Assembly: GCA_029262875.1 (NCBI GenBank)
Contig: JAJCYO010000142.1
Coordinates: forward strand, 1 to 51,712
Length of the DNA: 51,712 bases
Reading direction: 5' to 3'
From: Flavobacteriales bacterium
GTDB lineage: Bacteria; Bacteroidota; Bacteroidia; Flavobacteriales_E; Vicingaceae
Positions 17,936 through 28,300 of this stretch are shown here, one piece after another (within the stretch, counting starts at the first letter, position 1; every line of letters begins with the position of its first letter). A program made the position numbers and the translations under genes. Under the pieces are notes generated by a model that was not told the origin of the DNA, ran no database searches, and saw nothing but the letters and a program-made list of their open reading frames with translations.

Positions 17936-20398
17936 ATGAAAAAAGTCTTGTTGGTTTTTGCTCTTTTTGCTATGCTTCCACTACTGGCACAAAAGCAGCT
18001 CAATTCATCCGAAATTAAGTTGGCACTTAAAAAATTAAACACTTTGGGTAGTGTTTTATACGTTGCGGCCCATCCTGACGATGAAAATACTCGATTAATT
18101 GCCTACATGGCAAACGAAAGAATGGCAAGAACAGGGTACCTTTCTTTAACTCGTGGTGATGGTGGTCAGAATTTAGTTGGAACTGAAAAGGGTCCTTTAA
18201 TGGGTTTATTGAGAACCCAAGAGTTATTAGAAGCCCGAAAAATAGATGGTGGTGAGCAATTTTTTACGAGAGCGGTAGATTTTGGTTATTCCAAAACTGC
18301 TGAAGAAACATTTATAAAATGGGACAAGCAAAAAGTATTGGCTGATGTGGTTTTCGCTATAAGAAGGTTTAAGCCAGATGTTATCATCACCCGTTTTCCT
18401 CCTACATCGAGAGCAGGACATGGCCACCATACCGCTTCCGCAATTTTAGCTGATGAAGCATTTGATTTAGCTGGAGACCCCAAGTCGTTTCCAGAACAAT
18501 TAGAGTATGTTTCCATATGGCAGCCTAAAAGATTATACCTAAACACCAGTACCTGGTGGGACAAAGAACTCCCTCAAAAGGCAAAGGATAATCCAGAAAA
18601 ATACACCACCATTGATGTAGGAACCTACAATACGTTACTGGGGAAATCTTATTCAGAAATTGCTTCGGAAAGCAGAACCATGCACAAGAGCCAAGGGTTT
18701 GGCTCTGGCAAAGTAAGGGGTAGCAAACTGGAGTACTTAGAATTGATAAAAGGAGATAAAGGTGGTAATGATATTTTCAAAAATATAGACATTACCTGGA
18801 ACAAGATAAAAGGTGGTATAGAAATCCAGAAATTATTGGCTCAAGCCAATACTGATTTTGACGCAGAACAACCTGAGAAAATTGTTCCTGCTCTATTTGA
18901 GGCTTATCAACTCATTGACAAATTGCCAGAAAATATAGGGTGGAAATGGGTTAAATTAAGTGCCATAAGAAAAATCATTGCTTCTTGTACAGGGTTATTT
19001 GTTGAAGTAACTGCTGATGACTATAGTGCTGCCGAAGGATCTGAAATAGAAATAACTACCCACTTAGTTAATCGAAGTAATTTAAAAATGGAGCTAATTG
19101 AAGTTAAATATGGTGAAAAGGACTCCATAATGAATCAACCTTTGAGCAACAATGAAGCCTTAACATTCAAAAGCAAAATTTCCTGCCCAGATGCTCGAAA
19201 GACCAACCCATACTGGCTGAATCATGAATTTGAAGGCATCTATACCGTAGATTCTCAAGATTTAATAGGAATGCCGCAGAATCGCTCAACACTACCTGTT
19301 TTCTTTACCCTAAAGATTAATGGGATTTACTTTCCTGTATTCCGACAAGTTGTTTACAAATGGACGGACAGGGTTAAAGGGGAAATCTATCGTCCTTTTG
19401 TTGTTTTGCCAAAAGTTACGGCTAATATATCTGACAATGTGTATGTTTTTTCTAACAACGAAGCCAAGGCAGTACAAGTTAGTCTAAAAGGACATGAGGC
19501 TAGTTTAAAAGGTAACGTTTCTCTTCAACTTCCTGAGGGATGGAAATCAGAACCGGCTTCAATGGCATATCAACTAAAAGCAAAAAACGAGGAAAAAATA
19601 GTAACGTTCAACATCACTCCATCAGACAAAGAAAGTGTAGGAGAACTCAAGGTTTTATTAGACAATGTAAAAGGAGGTGTTAAGAGCTTAATAACCATTG
19701 AGTATGACCATGTCCAAACACAAACATTACTACCAGAGGCTAATGCTAAATTGGTTCGCCTAAACGTAGTTATTAAAGGAAAAAACATTGGTTACATAAA
19801 AGGTGCTGGAGATGAAGTTCCTACTGCACTTGAACAATTGGGCTATAATGTAACTGCACTTGATGAAAGCAGTCTTAAGAACACTGATTTATCAAAATAT
19901 GATGCCATTGTTTCCGGGATTAGGACCTACAACACCAATAAATACATGTCAACTGTTTATGAAAAGTTAATGGAGTATGTTAAAAATGGTGGGAATTATG
20001 TTGTTCAATACAATACCAATCGAGGGGTTGACACCAAAATCATGGCTCCTTACCCGTTGAAATTATCAAGAGACAGGGTAACGGTAGAAGAAGCAAAAGT
20101 GACTTTTTTGGCTCCTGAACACGCTATAATGAATACTCCGAATAAAATTACAACAACAGATTTTGACCACTGGGTACAGGAAAGAGGTTTATATTTTCCA
20201 AACGAGTGGGACGAAAACTACACACCTATTCTTGGTTGGAATGATCCTAATGAAGAAATGACCAAAGGAAGTTTATTGGTTGCAGATTATGGTGAAGGAA
20301 GCTTTATTTACACGGGAATTTCCTTCTTCAGAGAGCTGCCTGCAGGAGTTCCTGGTGCTTTTAAATTATTTTCTAATATCGTTTCTTATGGAAAATAA
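17936..20398 (+). CDS. Secreted PIG-L (LmbE-like) deacetylase
   Basis: 820 residues from the ATG at 17936. This start gives a clean signal peptide (KVLLVFALFAMLPLLAQ), whereas extending to 17741 adds 65 residues that look non-coding. The PIG-L zinc hydrolase domain covers about 35-280: AAHPDDE (H46, D48, D49) and the second metal motif GHGHHTAS (H162, H164, H165). The family removes N-acetyl groups from N-acetylglucosamine-type or related substrates. The middle has beta-sandwich regions, and the C-terminal ~230 residues resemble a class I glutamine amidotransferase-like/ThuA fold (TALEQLGYNVTALDESSL...YDAIVSGIRTYN). It is the first gene of an operon with a 40-residue membrane protein and a Na+ symporter, suggesting deacetylation of a periplasmic sugar followed by uptake. 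The substrate is inferred only. Confidence 0.9.
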   Translation: MKKVLLVFALFAMLPLLAQKQLNSSEIKLALKKLNTLGSVLYVAAHPDDENTRLIAYMANERMARTGYLSLTRGDGGQNLVGTEKGPLMGLLRTQELLEARKIDGGEQFFTRAVDFGYSKTAEETFIKWDKQKVLADVVFAIRRFKPDVIITRFPPTSRAGHGHHTASAILADEAFDLAGDPKSFPEQLEYVSIWQPKRLYLNTSTWWDKELPQKAKDNPEKYTTIDVGTYNTLLGKSYSEIASESRTMHKSQGFGSGKVRGSKLEYLELIKGDKGGNDIFKNIDITWNKIKGGIEIQKLLAQANTDFDAEQPEKIVPALFEAYQLIDKLPENIGWKWVKLSAIRKIIASCTGLFVEVTADDYSAAEGSEIEITTHLVNRSNLKMELIEVKYGEKDSIMNQPLSNNEALTFKSKISCPDARKTNPYWLNHEFEGIYTVDSQDLIGMPQNRSTLPVFFTLKINGIYFPVFRQVVYKWTDRVKGEIYRPFVVLPKVTANISDNVYVFSNNEAKAVQVSLKGHEASLKGNVSLQLPEGWKSEPASMAYQLKAKNEEKIVTFNITPSDKESVGELKVLLDNVKGGVKSLITIEYDHVQTQTLLPEANAKLVRLNVVIKGKNIGYIKGAGDEVPTALEQLGYNVTALDESSLKNTDLSKYDAIVSGIRTYNTNKYMSTVYEKLMEYVKNGGNYVVQYNTNRGVDTKIMAPYPLKLSRDRVTVEEAKVTFLAPEHAIMNTPNKITTTDFDHWVQERGLYFPNEWDENYTPILGWNDPNEEMTKGSLLVADYGEGSFIYTGISFFRELPAGVPGAFKLFSNIVSYGK

Positions 20399-20510
20399 CC
20401 TTAAAAAACCACCATTTTTCAAATCATGGAAAGGACTTTATTTCTTTGTCCTTGGGTTTTTAGCATGCTTAATTATTTTATTTCAACTCCTAACACTTAG
20501 CTACCAATAA
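20388..20510 (+). CDS. 40-residue single-TM protein between deacetylase and symporter
   Basis: A small ORF beginning MENNLKKPPFFKSWKG and continuing into one hydrophobic helix (YFFVLGFLACLIILFQLLTL). Its ATG overlaps the deacetylase stop by 11 bp and its TAA shares one base with the symporter ATG (TAATG). This tight coupling on both sides makes a real gene likely. Small one- or two-TM proteins are known partners of several sodium/solute symporter family transporters, so an accessory role for the downstream transporter is a reasonable inference. The family was not recognised. Confidence 0.68.
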   Translation: MENNLKKPPFFKSWKGLYFFVLGFLACLIILFQLLTLSYQ

Positions 20511-22258
20511 TGAGTATAGTTGATTGGATAGTAATGTTAGGAACATTAGGTTTTATAGTTGCTTATGGCACCTGGAAAACACGTAAAAATGCGAACCTTC
20601 AAGATTACTTGCGTGGCGGTAATGAGATGAAGTGGACGACTATTGGTCTTTCTGTAATGGCTACACAGGCAAGTGCCATTACCTTTATTTCTACTCCAGG
20701 ACAAGCTTATGAATCAGGGATGGGATTTGTACAAAACTATTTTGGACTACCCATAGCCCTAATTATTGTTTCCGCAGTTTTTATTCCAATATACTATAAA
20801 CTAAAAGTATTTACCGCTTATGAATATCTGGAATCTCGTTTTGGAGTATCAAGTAGATTGTTGGCTGCCTTTTTATTCTTAGTTCAGCGTGGTTTAGCTG
20901 CGGGTATTACCATTTATGCTCCAGCAATTATTCTTTCGAGTGCTTTAGGGTGGAACTTAAGCTTAACCATCCTTTTAATAGGAATATTGGTGATTATTTA
21001 CACGGTTTCTGGTGGAACTAAAGCAGTGAGTTTAACGCAAAAATGGCAAATGGGTGTTATCATGTCTGGAATGTTTACTGCTTTTTTTATCATCATTCAT
21101 CAATTGCCAGAGTATGTCTCTTTTGGTGATGCCATCTCAGTTGCCGGCATCATGGGAAAATTAGATGTGATTGATTTTTCCATCGACATGGATAAACGCT
21201 ACACTTTTTGGACAGGAATAACTGGCGGAACATTTCTTGCTCTCTCCTATTTTGGGACTGATCAATCGCAAGTGCAACGTTATTTAAGTGGCAGTTCTGT
21301 TTATGAAAGCCGTATGGGCTTAATGTTTAACGCCATTATGAAAGTGCCGATGCAGTTTTTCATTTTGTTTGTCGGTGTTATGGTTTTTGTGTTTTTCCAA
21401 TACCAAGAACATCCAGTATTGTTTAATGAGAATGCAACAGCCAAAGTATACCAAACAGAATATGCTGACGACATGAAAGCCATTGAAGCAGATTATTCAA
21501 CGGTATATAATAGAAAAAGAGAAGCATTAAAACTGGTTGTAGATAATTATGAAAACACCAATTATGACCAAGAGACCCTTAATTATGCGATTGAGACTGT
21601 AAAAAGTAACGAGACTGAAGCCTTAGTTATTAGAGATAAAGCAAAAGCTTTGGTTACTAAAGCTGTGCCCGACAACAACTCTAAAGACTCAGATTATGTG
21701 TTCTTGTCATTTATTATGAATTACCTGCCAATAGGTTTAGTTGGCTTATTGTTAGCAGTAATCTTCTCGGCTGCCATGTCTTCTACCTCTGGGGAATTGA
21801 ATGCGTTAGCGACAACAACAACCATTGACTTTTACAAACGATTAAACTCAAAAGATCATTCTGAAAAACACTATTTACGTGCCTCTAAAATGCTTACTGC
21901 GGCCTGGGGAATTGTTGCTATACTGTTTGCTTTGTTTGCTCACTTGGTTGAGAACCTCATTGAAGCAGTAAACATCCTTGGCTCCATATTCTATGGTGTT
22001 ATCTTAGGTATTTTCTTAATTGCCTTCTTCTTTAAGCAAATAAAGGGAAAAGGAACCTTTATTGGGGCTCTTATTGCACAAACCATAGTGATTATTTTAT
22101 TCTTTTTCGGGCAGAAAATAGGATCATACATCATGGGGTATGAGGTGCAAGAAATAGCTTATTTATGGTACAATGTTATTGGTTGTGGGTTGGTCATCTT
22201 ATTTGCTGCAATCATCAATCCTTTTGATAAAACAAAAAAGCCCCAATCCAACGATTGA
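20510..22258 (+). CDS. Sodium:solute symporter (SSS family)
   Basis: 582 residues with about 13 membrane helices. It has the SSS (LeuT-fold) family features GGNEMKWTTIGLSVMATQAS in TM1-2, FTAYEYLESRFG, YTVSGGTKAVSLTQKWQMG, and GTDQSQVQRYLSG in the conserved central helix. A roughly 90-residue charged insert (about 305-395) sits between helices before the C-terminal FSAAMSSTSGELNALATTTTIDFYKR block. It imports an organic solute with Na+ across the inner membrane. Coupling to the PIG-L deacetylase suggests a sugar or amino-sugar-derived substrate, but substrate identity cannot be read from sequence. The ATG overlaps the preceding small gene's stop by one base. Confidence 0.94.
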   Translation: MSIVDWIVMLGTLGFIVAYGTWKTRKNANLQDYLRGGNEMKWTTIGLSVMATQASAITFISTPGQAYESGMGFVQNYFGLPIALIIVSAVFIPIYYKLKVFTAYEYLESRFGVSSRLLAAFLFLVQRGLAAGITIYAPAIILSSALGWNLSLTILLIGILVIIYTVSGGTKAVSLTQKWQMGVIMSGMFTAFFIIIHQLPEYVSFGDAISVAGIMGKLDVIDFSIDMDKRYTFWTGITGGTFLALSYFGTDQSQVQRYLSGSSVYESRMGLMFNAIMKVPMQFFILFVGVMVFVFFQYQEHPVLFNENATAKVYQTEYADDMKAIEADYSTVYNRKREALKLVVDNYENTNYDQETLNYAIETVKSNETEALVIRDKAKALVTKAVPDNNSKDSDYVFLSFIMNYLPIGLVGLLLAVIFSAAMSSTSGELNALATTTTIDFYKRLNSKDHSEKHYLRASKMLTAAWGIVAILFALFAHLVENLIEAVNILGSIFYGVILGIFLIAFFFKQIKGKGTFIGALIAQTIVIILFFFGQKIGSYIMGYEVQEIAYLWYNVIGCGLVILFAAIINPFDKTKKPQSND

Positions 22259-22263
22259 GGCTT
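22238..22263. terminator. Hairpin terminator between convergent symporter and DUF2911 genes
   Basis: AAGCCCCAATC and GATTGAGGCTT form an 11-bp stem with one C/A mismatch and a CAAC loop. It overlaps the end of the symporter gene. On the minus strand the stem is followed by a run of seven T residues, so it best fits an intrinsic terminator for the DUF2911 gene and may act in both directions. Confidence 0.72.
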
Positions 22264-22282
22264 CTGTATAAAATAAGAGCTG

Positions 22283-23149
22283 TTATTTAAACTCTGTCAT
22301 TGCTTTTTCTAACTGCGCTTTATATTTAAATGGTTTCCCACTTTCTTTCGCTCCAGCTTCTCCAATTTCAATTGCTTTTTTAGCACTTGCTATTGCTCCA
22401 GCATTGTCACCAGCAGCATGTTGTACATCTGCTTTTACCCAGTAACTGTACCATGATTCTTTTGCTTTTATCGATGCATCAATCCATTTCAACCCTTCTT
22501 CTAAACGTTTCCCTGTAGATGCTGCATGGCTTGCTGCATTTCTGTACACATTTGCTTTTGTTTCATCTGTAACTTCAGCAATGGCTTTATCAATGTTTGC
22601 CCATGCTTTTTTATCTACATCAACTTCAACAGGCAAATCAATCGTTACCACATCCCAAGCAAATACTAAGCTACCAGAAGCTCCTTTTAATTTTTCAAAA
22701 GAAAAACGTAAGGATTCTTGATACATCCCTTTTATTGGGGTTGTAGTTAAGGTTAACACATCATTAGCTTTATCGTACTTACTGTCTCCCCAACCATCGG
22801 TAACAGAATTAAACATTACTGTCCAATCTCCTCCTTGAACTGGAATGGTAAAAATAGAATACGTTCCAGCCTTTATTGCTTTTCCTCCTATTTTTATATC
22901 ATCAGAAAAAGTAATTAAGGTATTGGCATTTGCTCCAGTTCTCCATACTTTATCAAAAGGAACCAATTCTCCCCATATCATTCTATCTTTCACACTTGGC
23001 CTCGAATAAACAACTTTAAAATCAGTTAATCCTATACGTTGTTCAACTGTTGCAGCAGGACTTGGTTTTGGTAATTCTTGTGCTAAACCATTCGTTGTAG
23101 TGAAAACAACCAATAAAAGCATCACAATTGTATTTAATTTTTTCATCAT
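22283..23149 (-). CDS. Secreted DUF2911-family protein
   Basis: 288 residues with a signal peptide (LNTIVMLLLVVFTTTNGLAQ). A DUF2911 domain covers about 28-175: PSPAATVEQRIGLTDFKVVYSRP, RMIWGELVPFDKVWRTGANA, GKAIKAGTYSIFTIP and DWTVMFN all fit the family. The remaining C-terminal ~110 residues are helical and TPR-like (RLEEGLKWIDASIKAKESWY, AGAIASAKKAIEIGEAG). DUF2911 is widespread in Bacteroidota and its function is unknown. An exact TAnnTTTG box lies 26 nt upstream, and the hairpin at 22238-22263 ends the transcript. Confidence 0.93.
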   Translation of the reverse strand: MMKKLNTIVMLLLVVFTTTNGLAQELPKPSPAATVEQRIGLTDFKVVYSRPSVKDRMIWGELVPFDKVWRTGANANTLITFSDDIKIGGKAIKAGTYSIFTIPVQGGDWTVMFNSVTDGWGDSKYDKANDVLTLTTTPIKGMYQESLRFSFEKLKGASGSLVFAWDVVTIDLPVEVDVDKKAWANIDKAIAEVTDETKANVYRNAASHAASTGKRLEEGLKWIDASIKAKESWYSYWVKADVQHAAGDNAGAIASAKKAIEIGEAGAKESGKPFKYKAQLEKAMTEFK

Positions 23150-23175
23150 AGTATGTATTTTTAAGATTTCTCCAA

Positions 23176-23183
23176 CAAACTTA
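23176..23183 (-). promoter_or_regulatory. Candidate -7 box for the DUF2911 gene
   Basis: On the minus strand this reads TAAGTTTG, an exact TAnnTTTG match 26 nt upstream of the ATG at 23149. Confidence 0.42.
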
Positions 23184-23256
23184 CACTATTAATTTTTATC
23201 ATTAAAATACTAAGGTGGTTAGTAGTATTATCTTTGCAGCAACCGTATTAACTACG

Positions 23257-24000
23257 CTATTCAGGATCAACTTGAGTACCTTCAAAATTTCGTCTTCCAC
23301 CTTTAATTACTGCCCCGATCTTAATTCCTATGTAGCTTTTTGAAACTTGTGATTCGGAGATAATTACGGATTGAGAATTTCCACTCGCATTGAAATAGAC
23401 AATATAACTGGCAGGATCAACTATAAAATTATACTCGAAAGACAACCTAAAAGCTGATGCTTGAATTCCAGTTCTTAACATAAGCCCGATACTGGAACCA
23501 TCCTCAGCTCTTACAGAAAATTCATCGCTCGAATTATGTGAGAACGCATCCAATGAAAAAGAAAACTCATCAAAAGCATAATAGCCCATTCCCATCCCAA
23601 CAAAAGGCGTAAATGGTTTTTTAATGAATAGATAATCACCAGTAACCGCCACGCCTACCATATTGCCCACCTTAAATTCTAAGTTGGTAATGTTAAAATC
23701 ATTATTGGTTATACCAGTTGAGTACGGGTCGTTGTCATTCAAAAATTCATCGATGTCAAACTTCACACTCCCTTCACTATCAAAATCTCCTCCGAACGAC
23801 ATAAACCAATCTGTTTTTAAACCGATGGCTATGTTATCTGTAATGTTAAATTTAGGCTCAAGGTACAGTCCCATTCCCCATGAGTCTAAACTCTGTGTAT
23901 ATGAAGGTAAACCTCCTATATCAAAATTAAACGTATTCTTTTGCCCAGAAACGGACAAAAAACTCAACGGTAAGAGGATAAGTAATAATTTGACTTTCAT
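23257..24000 (-). CDS. Outer-membrane beta-barrel protein
   Basis: 247 residues with a signal peptide (LLLILLPLSFLSVSGQ). Alternating hydrophobic/aromatic strands and glycine turns are typical of small eight-stranded barrels (WGMGLYLEPKFNITDNIAIGLKTDWFMSFGG, PFTPFVGMGMGYYAF, IGLMLRTGIQASAFRLSFEYNFI). It resembles the porin/OmpA-barrel-like proteins common in Bacteroidota but lacks an OmpA peptidoglycan domain. It lies 66 bp downstream of the PagL-like gene on the same strand, so the two may be co-transcribed. The specific function is unknown. Confidence 0.82.
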   Translation of the reverse strand: MKVKLLLILLPLSFLSVSGQKNTFNFDIGGLPSYTQSLDSWGMGLYLEPKFNITDNIAIGLKTDWFMSFGGDFDSEGSVKFDIDEFLNDNDPYSTGITNNDFNITNLEFKVGNMVGVAVTGDYLFIKKPFTPFVGMGMGYYAFDEFSFSLDAFSHNSSDEFSVRAEDGSSIGLMLRTGIQASAFRLSFEYNFIVDPASYIVYFNASGNSQSVIISESQVSKSYIGIKIGAVIKGGRRNFEGTQVDPE

Positions 24001-24066
24001 ACCTTAAAAATACTCATTATTGAAAACATGAGGAATTACCATAGACACAACTTGATTATCTTATGC

Positions 24067-25173
24067 TTAAAACTTATACCCTACTCCTACAATGTTGTAT
24101 TGTAAATTTTGTAACTCTGACATTAGCGATATGTGGAAAGAGAGGTTTGAAGTGACATTGTATTTAAAAACAATCCTATTAAAGAATTTTTTACGGTCCA
24201 ATTTTTCTGACATCCATAGGTAAAATCCTTCTTGAATGATGAATTTAAACTTGCTGTAAACAATTGCTTGCGAGAAATAAACACCGCTTTGGTAACTGTC
24301 TTTCTTTTGATATGGAGTATTTGTTAACTCAAATTTTGGTTGGACAGATTGGTCATGAAAAAATTCACCACCAATTCCTAAATGTAAGATTCGAAATGTT
24401 TGGTTATTCAATTCTAAAGCAATAGAAGGAACAAGATAGTACCTATCAGTAACAAATGTAGCATGGCGAAACCCACTATTTAAAATTGCTTCTACATACA
24501 TTTTTCGTTGGTGAGCTTCAAGTTTAATTTCCTCTTTTTCTAACGTTTGACCAATGTTGTAGGTAAGGCCTCCATAAAATGAAACTGAATTGATACCTCG
24601 ATTAGGGAATTTAAAATTGGCATTTGAAATATGGTCAAAAGAGCTCCCTAAATTAAGCCCCGTTTTTTCAATCAGTTTTATATTTACACCTAACCTTAAG
24701 TTGTAATGAAAATTAAAATGTGAACTCATAGAACCATTTAAAGGATTTTCAATGGGATCATGGATTTTAGATAGGTAATTGACACCTATACCAGATTGAC
24801 CGTAAATGTGAAATTTAGAGTGATGAAGAAAGTGAACTTTGAAGAAATAATCTAAGCCTATTAAATTTCCCAATACTCGATTATGTCCCAAAGAGACATA
24901 GCGTACTGACAATCCATATTCGGGGAAGTTGTAAAGCTTTTCCCAATTGTTTTTTCCTTGGGTTTCTTTTAGAAAATTAAGTTCAATACTTTTTGTGTTT
25001 TCTTCTTCAATTGGTGTTAGTAGGTCATGTTCGGGTAGAATTATTCCTTGATGATAGTTTATTTCCACTTTTAAGCCATCACCGAAACTTGATTGGGCCA
25101 GTAAATTAACAGGTAAAGAGCATGAGATTATTGAAAAGACAATAAAATAATATTTCTTACCGCTCTGATTCAT
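24067..25173 (-). CDS. PagL-like acyloxyacyl hydrolase (lipid A deacylase family)
   Basis: 368 residues with an N-terminal signal peptide (about 1-26). The first ~195 mature residues form a beta-barrel with the PagL/acyloxyacyl hydrolase signature DHISNANFKFPNRGINS. It carries the catalytic His-x-Ser pair (HIS) and the conserved PN-GIN turn. PagL removes the 3-O-acyl chain from lipid A in the outer membrane. The C-terminal ~150 residues form a further barrel-like half (GFRHATFVTDRYYLVPSIALEL ... LQYNIVGVGYKF), so the protein is about twice the length of classical PagL. This double size is common in Bacteroidota proteins carrying this annotation. Substrate specificity is inferred. Confidence 0.8.
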   Translation of the reverse strand: MNQSGKKYYFIVFSIISCSLPVNLLAQSSFGDGLKVEINYHQGIILPEHDLLTPIEEENTKSIELNFLKETQGKNNWEKLYNFPEYGLSVRYVSLGHNRVLGNLIGLDYFFKVHFLHHSKFHIYGQSGIGVNYLSKIHDPIENPLNGSMSSHFNFHYNLRLGVNIKLIEKTGLNLGSSFDHISNANFKFPNRGINSVSFYGGLTYNIGQTLEKEEIKLEAHQRKMYVEAILNSGFRHATFVTDRYYLVPSIALELNNQTFRILHLGIGGEFFHDQSVQPKFELTNTPYQKKDSYQSGVYFSQAIVYSKFKFIIQEGFYLWMSEKLDRKKFFNRIVFKYNVTSNLSFHISLMSELQNLQYNIVGVGYKF

Positions 25174-25259
25174 TGTGGTTAAAATGATAGTTCTCTAATA
25201 TCTAAAATAACCAAAAAGTTCAGATTAATCAATATTTTAGGTGAATGAAGAAATATAGG

Positions 25260-25398
25260 ATTACTTTCCGATACAGAAAGTGAAGTAATTTCCTCTATTC
25301 TTTTACAGTAAAAGGTTTCAATGATTTTAAAATTATCATGTAACACTATAGTAACATAAACCCTATAACTATTAGCAAGTAAAAGAAGCTGTTGGTAA
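25260..25398 (-). repeat. 3' array element A (downstream of the first FG-GAP protein gene)
   Basis: A non-coding element of about 140 bp starting directly after the stop codon at 25399. It aligns with elements at 29836-29966, 37131-37263 and 41501-41629. Shared blocks on the minus strand, in order, are CAACAGCTTCTTTT, TGTTAC, CATTGAAACC, the perfect inverted repeat CTTTTAC/GTAAAAG (25300-25314), and TTACTTCACTTTC followed by GTATCGGAAAGTAA. The last block can itself fold (TTACTTTC/GAAAGTAA). Function is unknown: 3' UTR, terminator or recombination site. Confidence 0.72.
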
Positions 25399-28300
25399 CT
25401 ATTGTTTTAGAATCTGCTTTACGAATACTTCTTCATCTACTATCAACTGCAAATAATAAATTCCATTACTATAACTAGTAAAATCTACTTCAACACTTTG
25501 TTTACTAATAGGAATGTTTTTTTTAAGTATTAATTTAGAAGTTGCGTCTAACAATTTAACCTTTACCTCTTTGCTTAAATCACTTGGTTTTTCAATAGTA
25601 AATTGACCTGTATTAGGGTTAGGATAAATAAGAATACCAAAATTATTCTGTATTTCGTTAATACCTACACATAGCTTAACAGTTACCATAGTCGAATCAT
25701 CGTTTATACAAAAATTACCATCTGTATATGTATAGATTACATAGTGAGAGCCAATTCCAGCAGCTGTGGGGTCAAAGTTTCCACCAACCACCCCTAATCC
25801 AGCATAACTTCCTCCAACTGGAGTCCCTATTGGTAAAGCAACAACACCTCCGTTATCACAAAGCGTATCCGGATTGAAAGAGGCAATACTTATCATCGGT
25901 AAAGGATTAACAGTAAGCAATGTAGATAGTAAACTATCACATCCATTGATAGATTGTAAGCTATCGTAATATAATCCTGATGCATTTTGATATGTCCCGT
26001 ATATCAACAAACTGTCACCAATACATATGCTATCATTTTGATTGATTAAAAATATTGGATTAATACTAAGTGTTGTTGTTAAAACAGAATCACATCCATT
26101 TATAGACTGTAGACTATCATAATAAATGCCAGCCAAATTTTGGTAGGCCCCATAGATTAATAGACTGTCTCCTTGACAAATAACTTGGTTATTATTTACA
26201 ACTGGAATAGCAGGGAGTACGGTAATACTAACCGTTGTATCCTTGTTACATATTTCGTTGGAAATGGATAATGTTAAACTAAACGTACCTGAAGTATCCG
26301 CTATCCAATTAAGATTAGGTCCGGTTGAATTATAAACATTCGGGACATCCCATGTAAATAAGGTGTTAGACAAATTGTCAGTGGCACTTCCAAGCAAAGT
26401 GTCTGTTTCACAAAGGTTAAGGTTAGGTATCGTATACTGAATACCTTCGCTACAATCTTCAATTGTGTGCAGTTTTGTATTAGTAATAACAGCTGGATTC
26501 ATATCAAAATGTATTCGAGCAGTATTATGAATCGCTCTTCCAGCAGGCAGGTTAGGGTTCAAATCTATGGTATATCTCACAAATCCCTGACTTCCTAAAT
26601 AATCCGCCCCACTGTCTGGCAACATAATATTATAAAACTGGAAGGCAACCTCGCCAGTTTGATCCATATTCACCATCATATTATGACTACTTGCTAAAGG
26701 AGTAAAGGTTTGCCAATTTAAATCAAGGTCTAATTGATCATATATAATTACCGTTAACGCTGTATCATTTCCTGTATTTTGAAATCGTATTGTATATTCT
26801 ATTCTTGGCGTACCTGAGTTGATATATCCCGGAATATCAATACCAACAGGTTCGGCTATTTTATCGTTGGGATCTACGGCACAAAAGAGCTCTTGTTTCA
26901 GTGTATCACTGGCAGTATAAACAATTGTAAAGTTTCCTAAGGTATCAAATACACTAACATTCACGTAATTAATCAAAGTATCACCCATGCTATTTAGGCC
27001 AGGCATAATAACTTGTAAATTAATTTGTTGATTAGTGAAATAAAATAAACTATCATAATGCCAATAAACATTTTGACCATTCACAGAATCGGCTGGAATA
27101 ATAGAAGATAGGTATGTGATACTATCATCCAATAGTAAATGAATAAGTCCTGAAGGGGTCGTTGTTCCAATATTCTTAAAGTCAATCCAATAATTGATAG
27201 TGTCATTACATCTAGGAAAACTTCCAATAAACTCAATATTTAAGCTGTTCACCAAAGTGTCCGGATAAAAGCCAAAATCTAAGCTATCTCTAAAATAAGA
27301 TGTGCTATCTATGGTAACACTATACATCAAGGAATCAGAAGTAATTCCCCAGTTTGGAGGTAGAACTGGTGAAATCTGGTGATGTCCGCTCGAATCGGCA
27401 AAACTCATCACATACGCACCCGTGGAATAAATATGTGAATACACATTTTGTGGAGTTGATTGAACAGAAAAGATTTGCAATCCAGCATCCAAGGAATCTT
27501 GAATTCCATTTTGATTATCATCATAAAAAAGTTGGCCTATAGCTTGTTTGGGGCTTAATAAATGATTTTCGTACCAGGCAATTTTTCCATCATGCGTTGA
27601 CGAAGAAAGCACATCTATATCCCCATCCCCATCCATATCAGCACTATGCACTGAACTTGCAGCATTTGTTATAGATGACACCACTCCTAAATTACCGAAT
27701 GTTCCATTTCCTAAATTTTCAAACCAGGCAATATCACGATCATAGGCCAATAACAAATCAATATCGCCATCTTGATCCAAATCATTTGAACTTAAATTAA
27801 ACGGACCATAGGGAATCATTGAAATTATAAGTTGTGGACCGAAATTACCCCCTCCTAAGTTTTCATACCAAGCTACTTTATTATCGCTTCCCGATGCGGA
27901 TATAACATCATTATCACCATCGTTATCTACATCAAAGCTATGAACACAATCTGCTCCAATTGCTTGGGTTGTTATTATCTGTTGGGTTCCGAATGTTCCT
28001 CCCCCCTGATTTTCATACCAAGCTATTTTATTGTCAGTCCAAGATGCCGACAACACATCTTCGTCCCCATCATTATCTAAGTCTTTGGAATAAACAAAAT
28101 AGGCCAAGTCAGCATTTGTAGTAATCACATTTTCTGGGCCAAATATTCCGCCACCTAAATTCTCGTACCAGGCAATTACGTCTTCCAGCTGGTTAGCAGA
28201 CAAAACATCCATATCTCCATCCAAATCTAAATCACTATAATGAACGGAATTTACACCGTCAGCACTATCAGAAATAATGTTCTGCTCACCAAAATTCCCA

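Noticed and set aside
23229-23236. Plus-strand TATCTTTG promoter-like box
   Set aside because: It matches TAnnTTTG, but the following genes are on the minus strand, so nothing is there to be driven.
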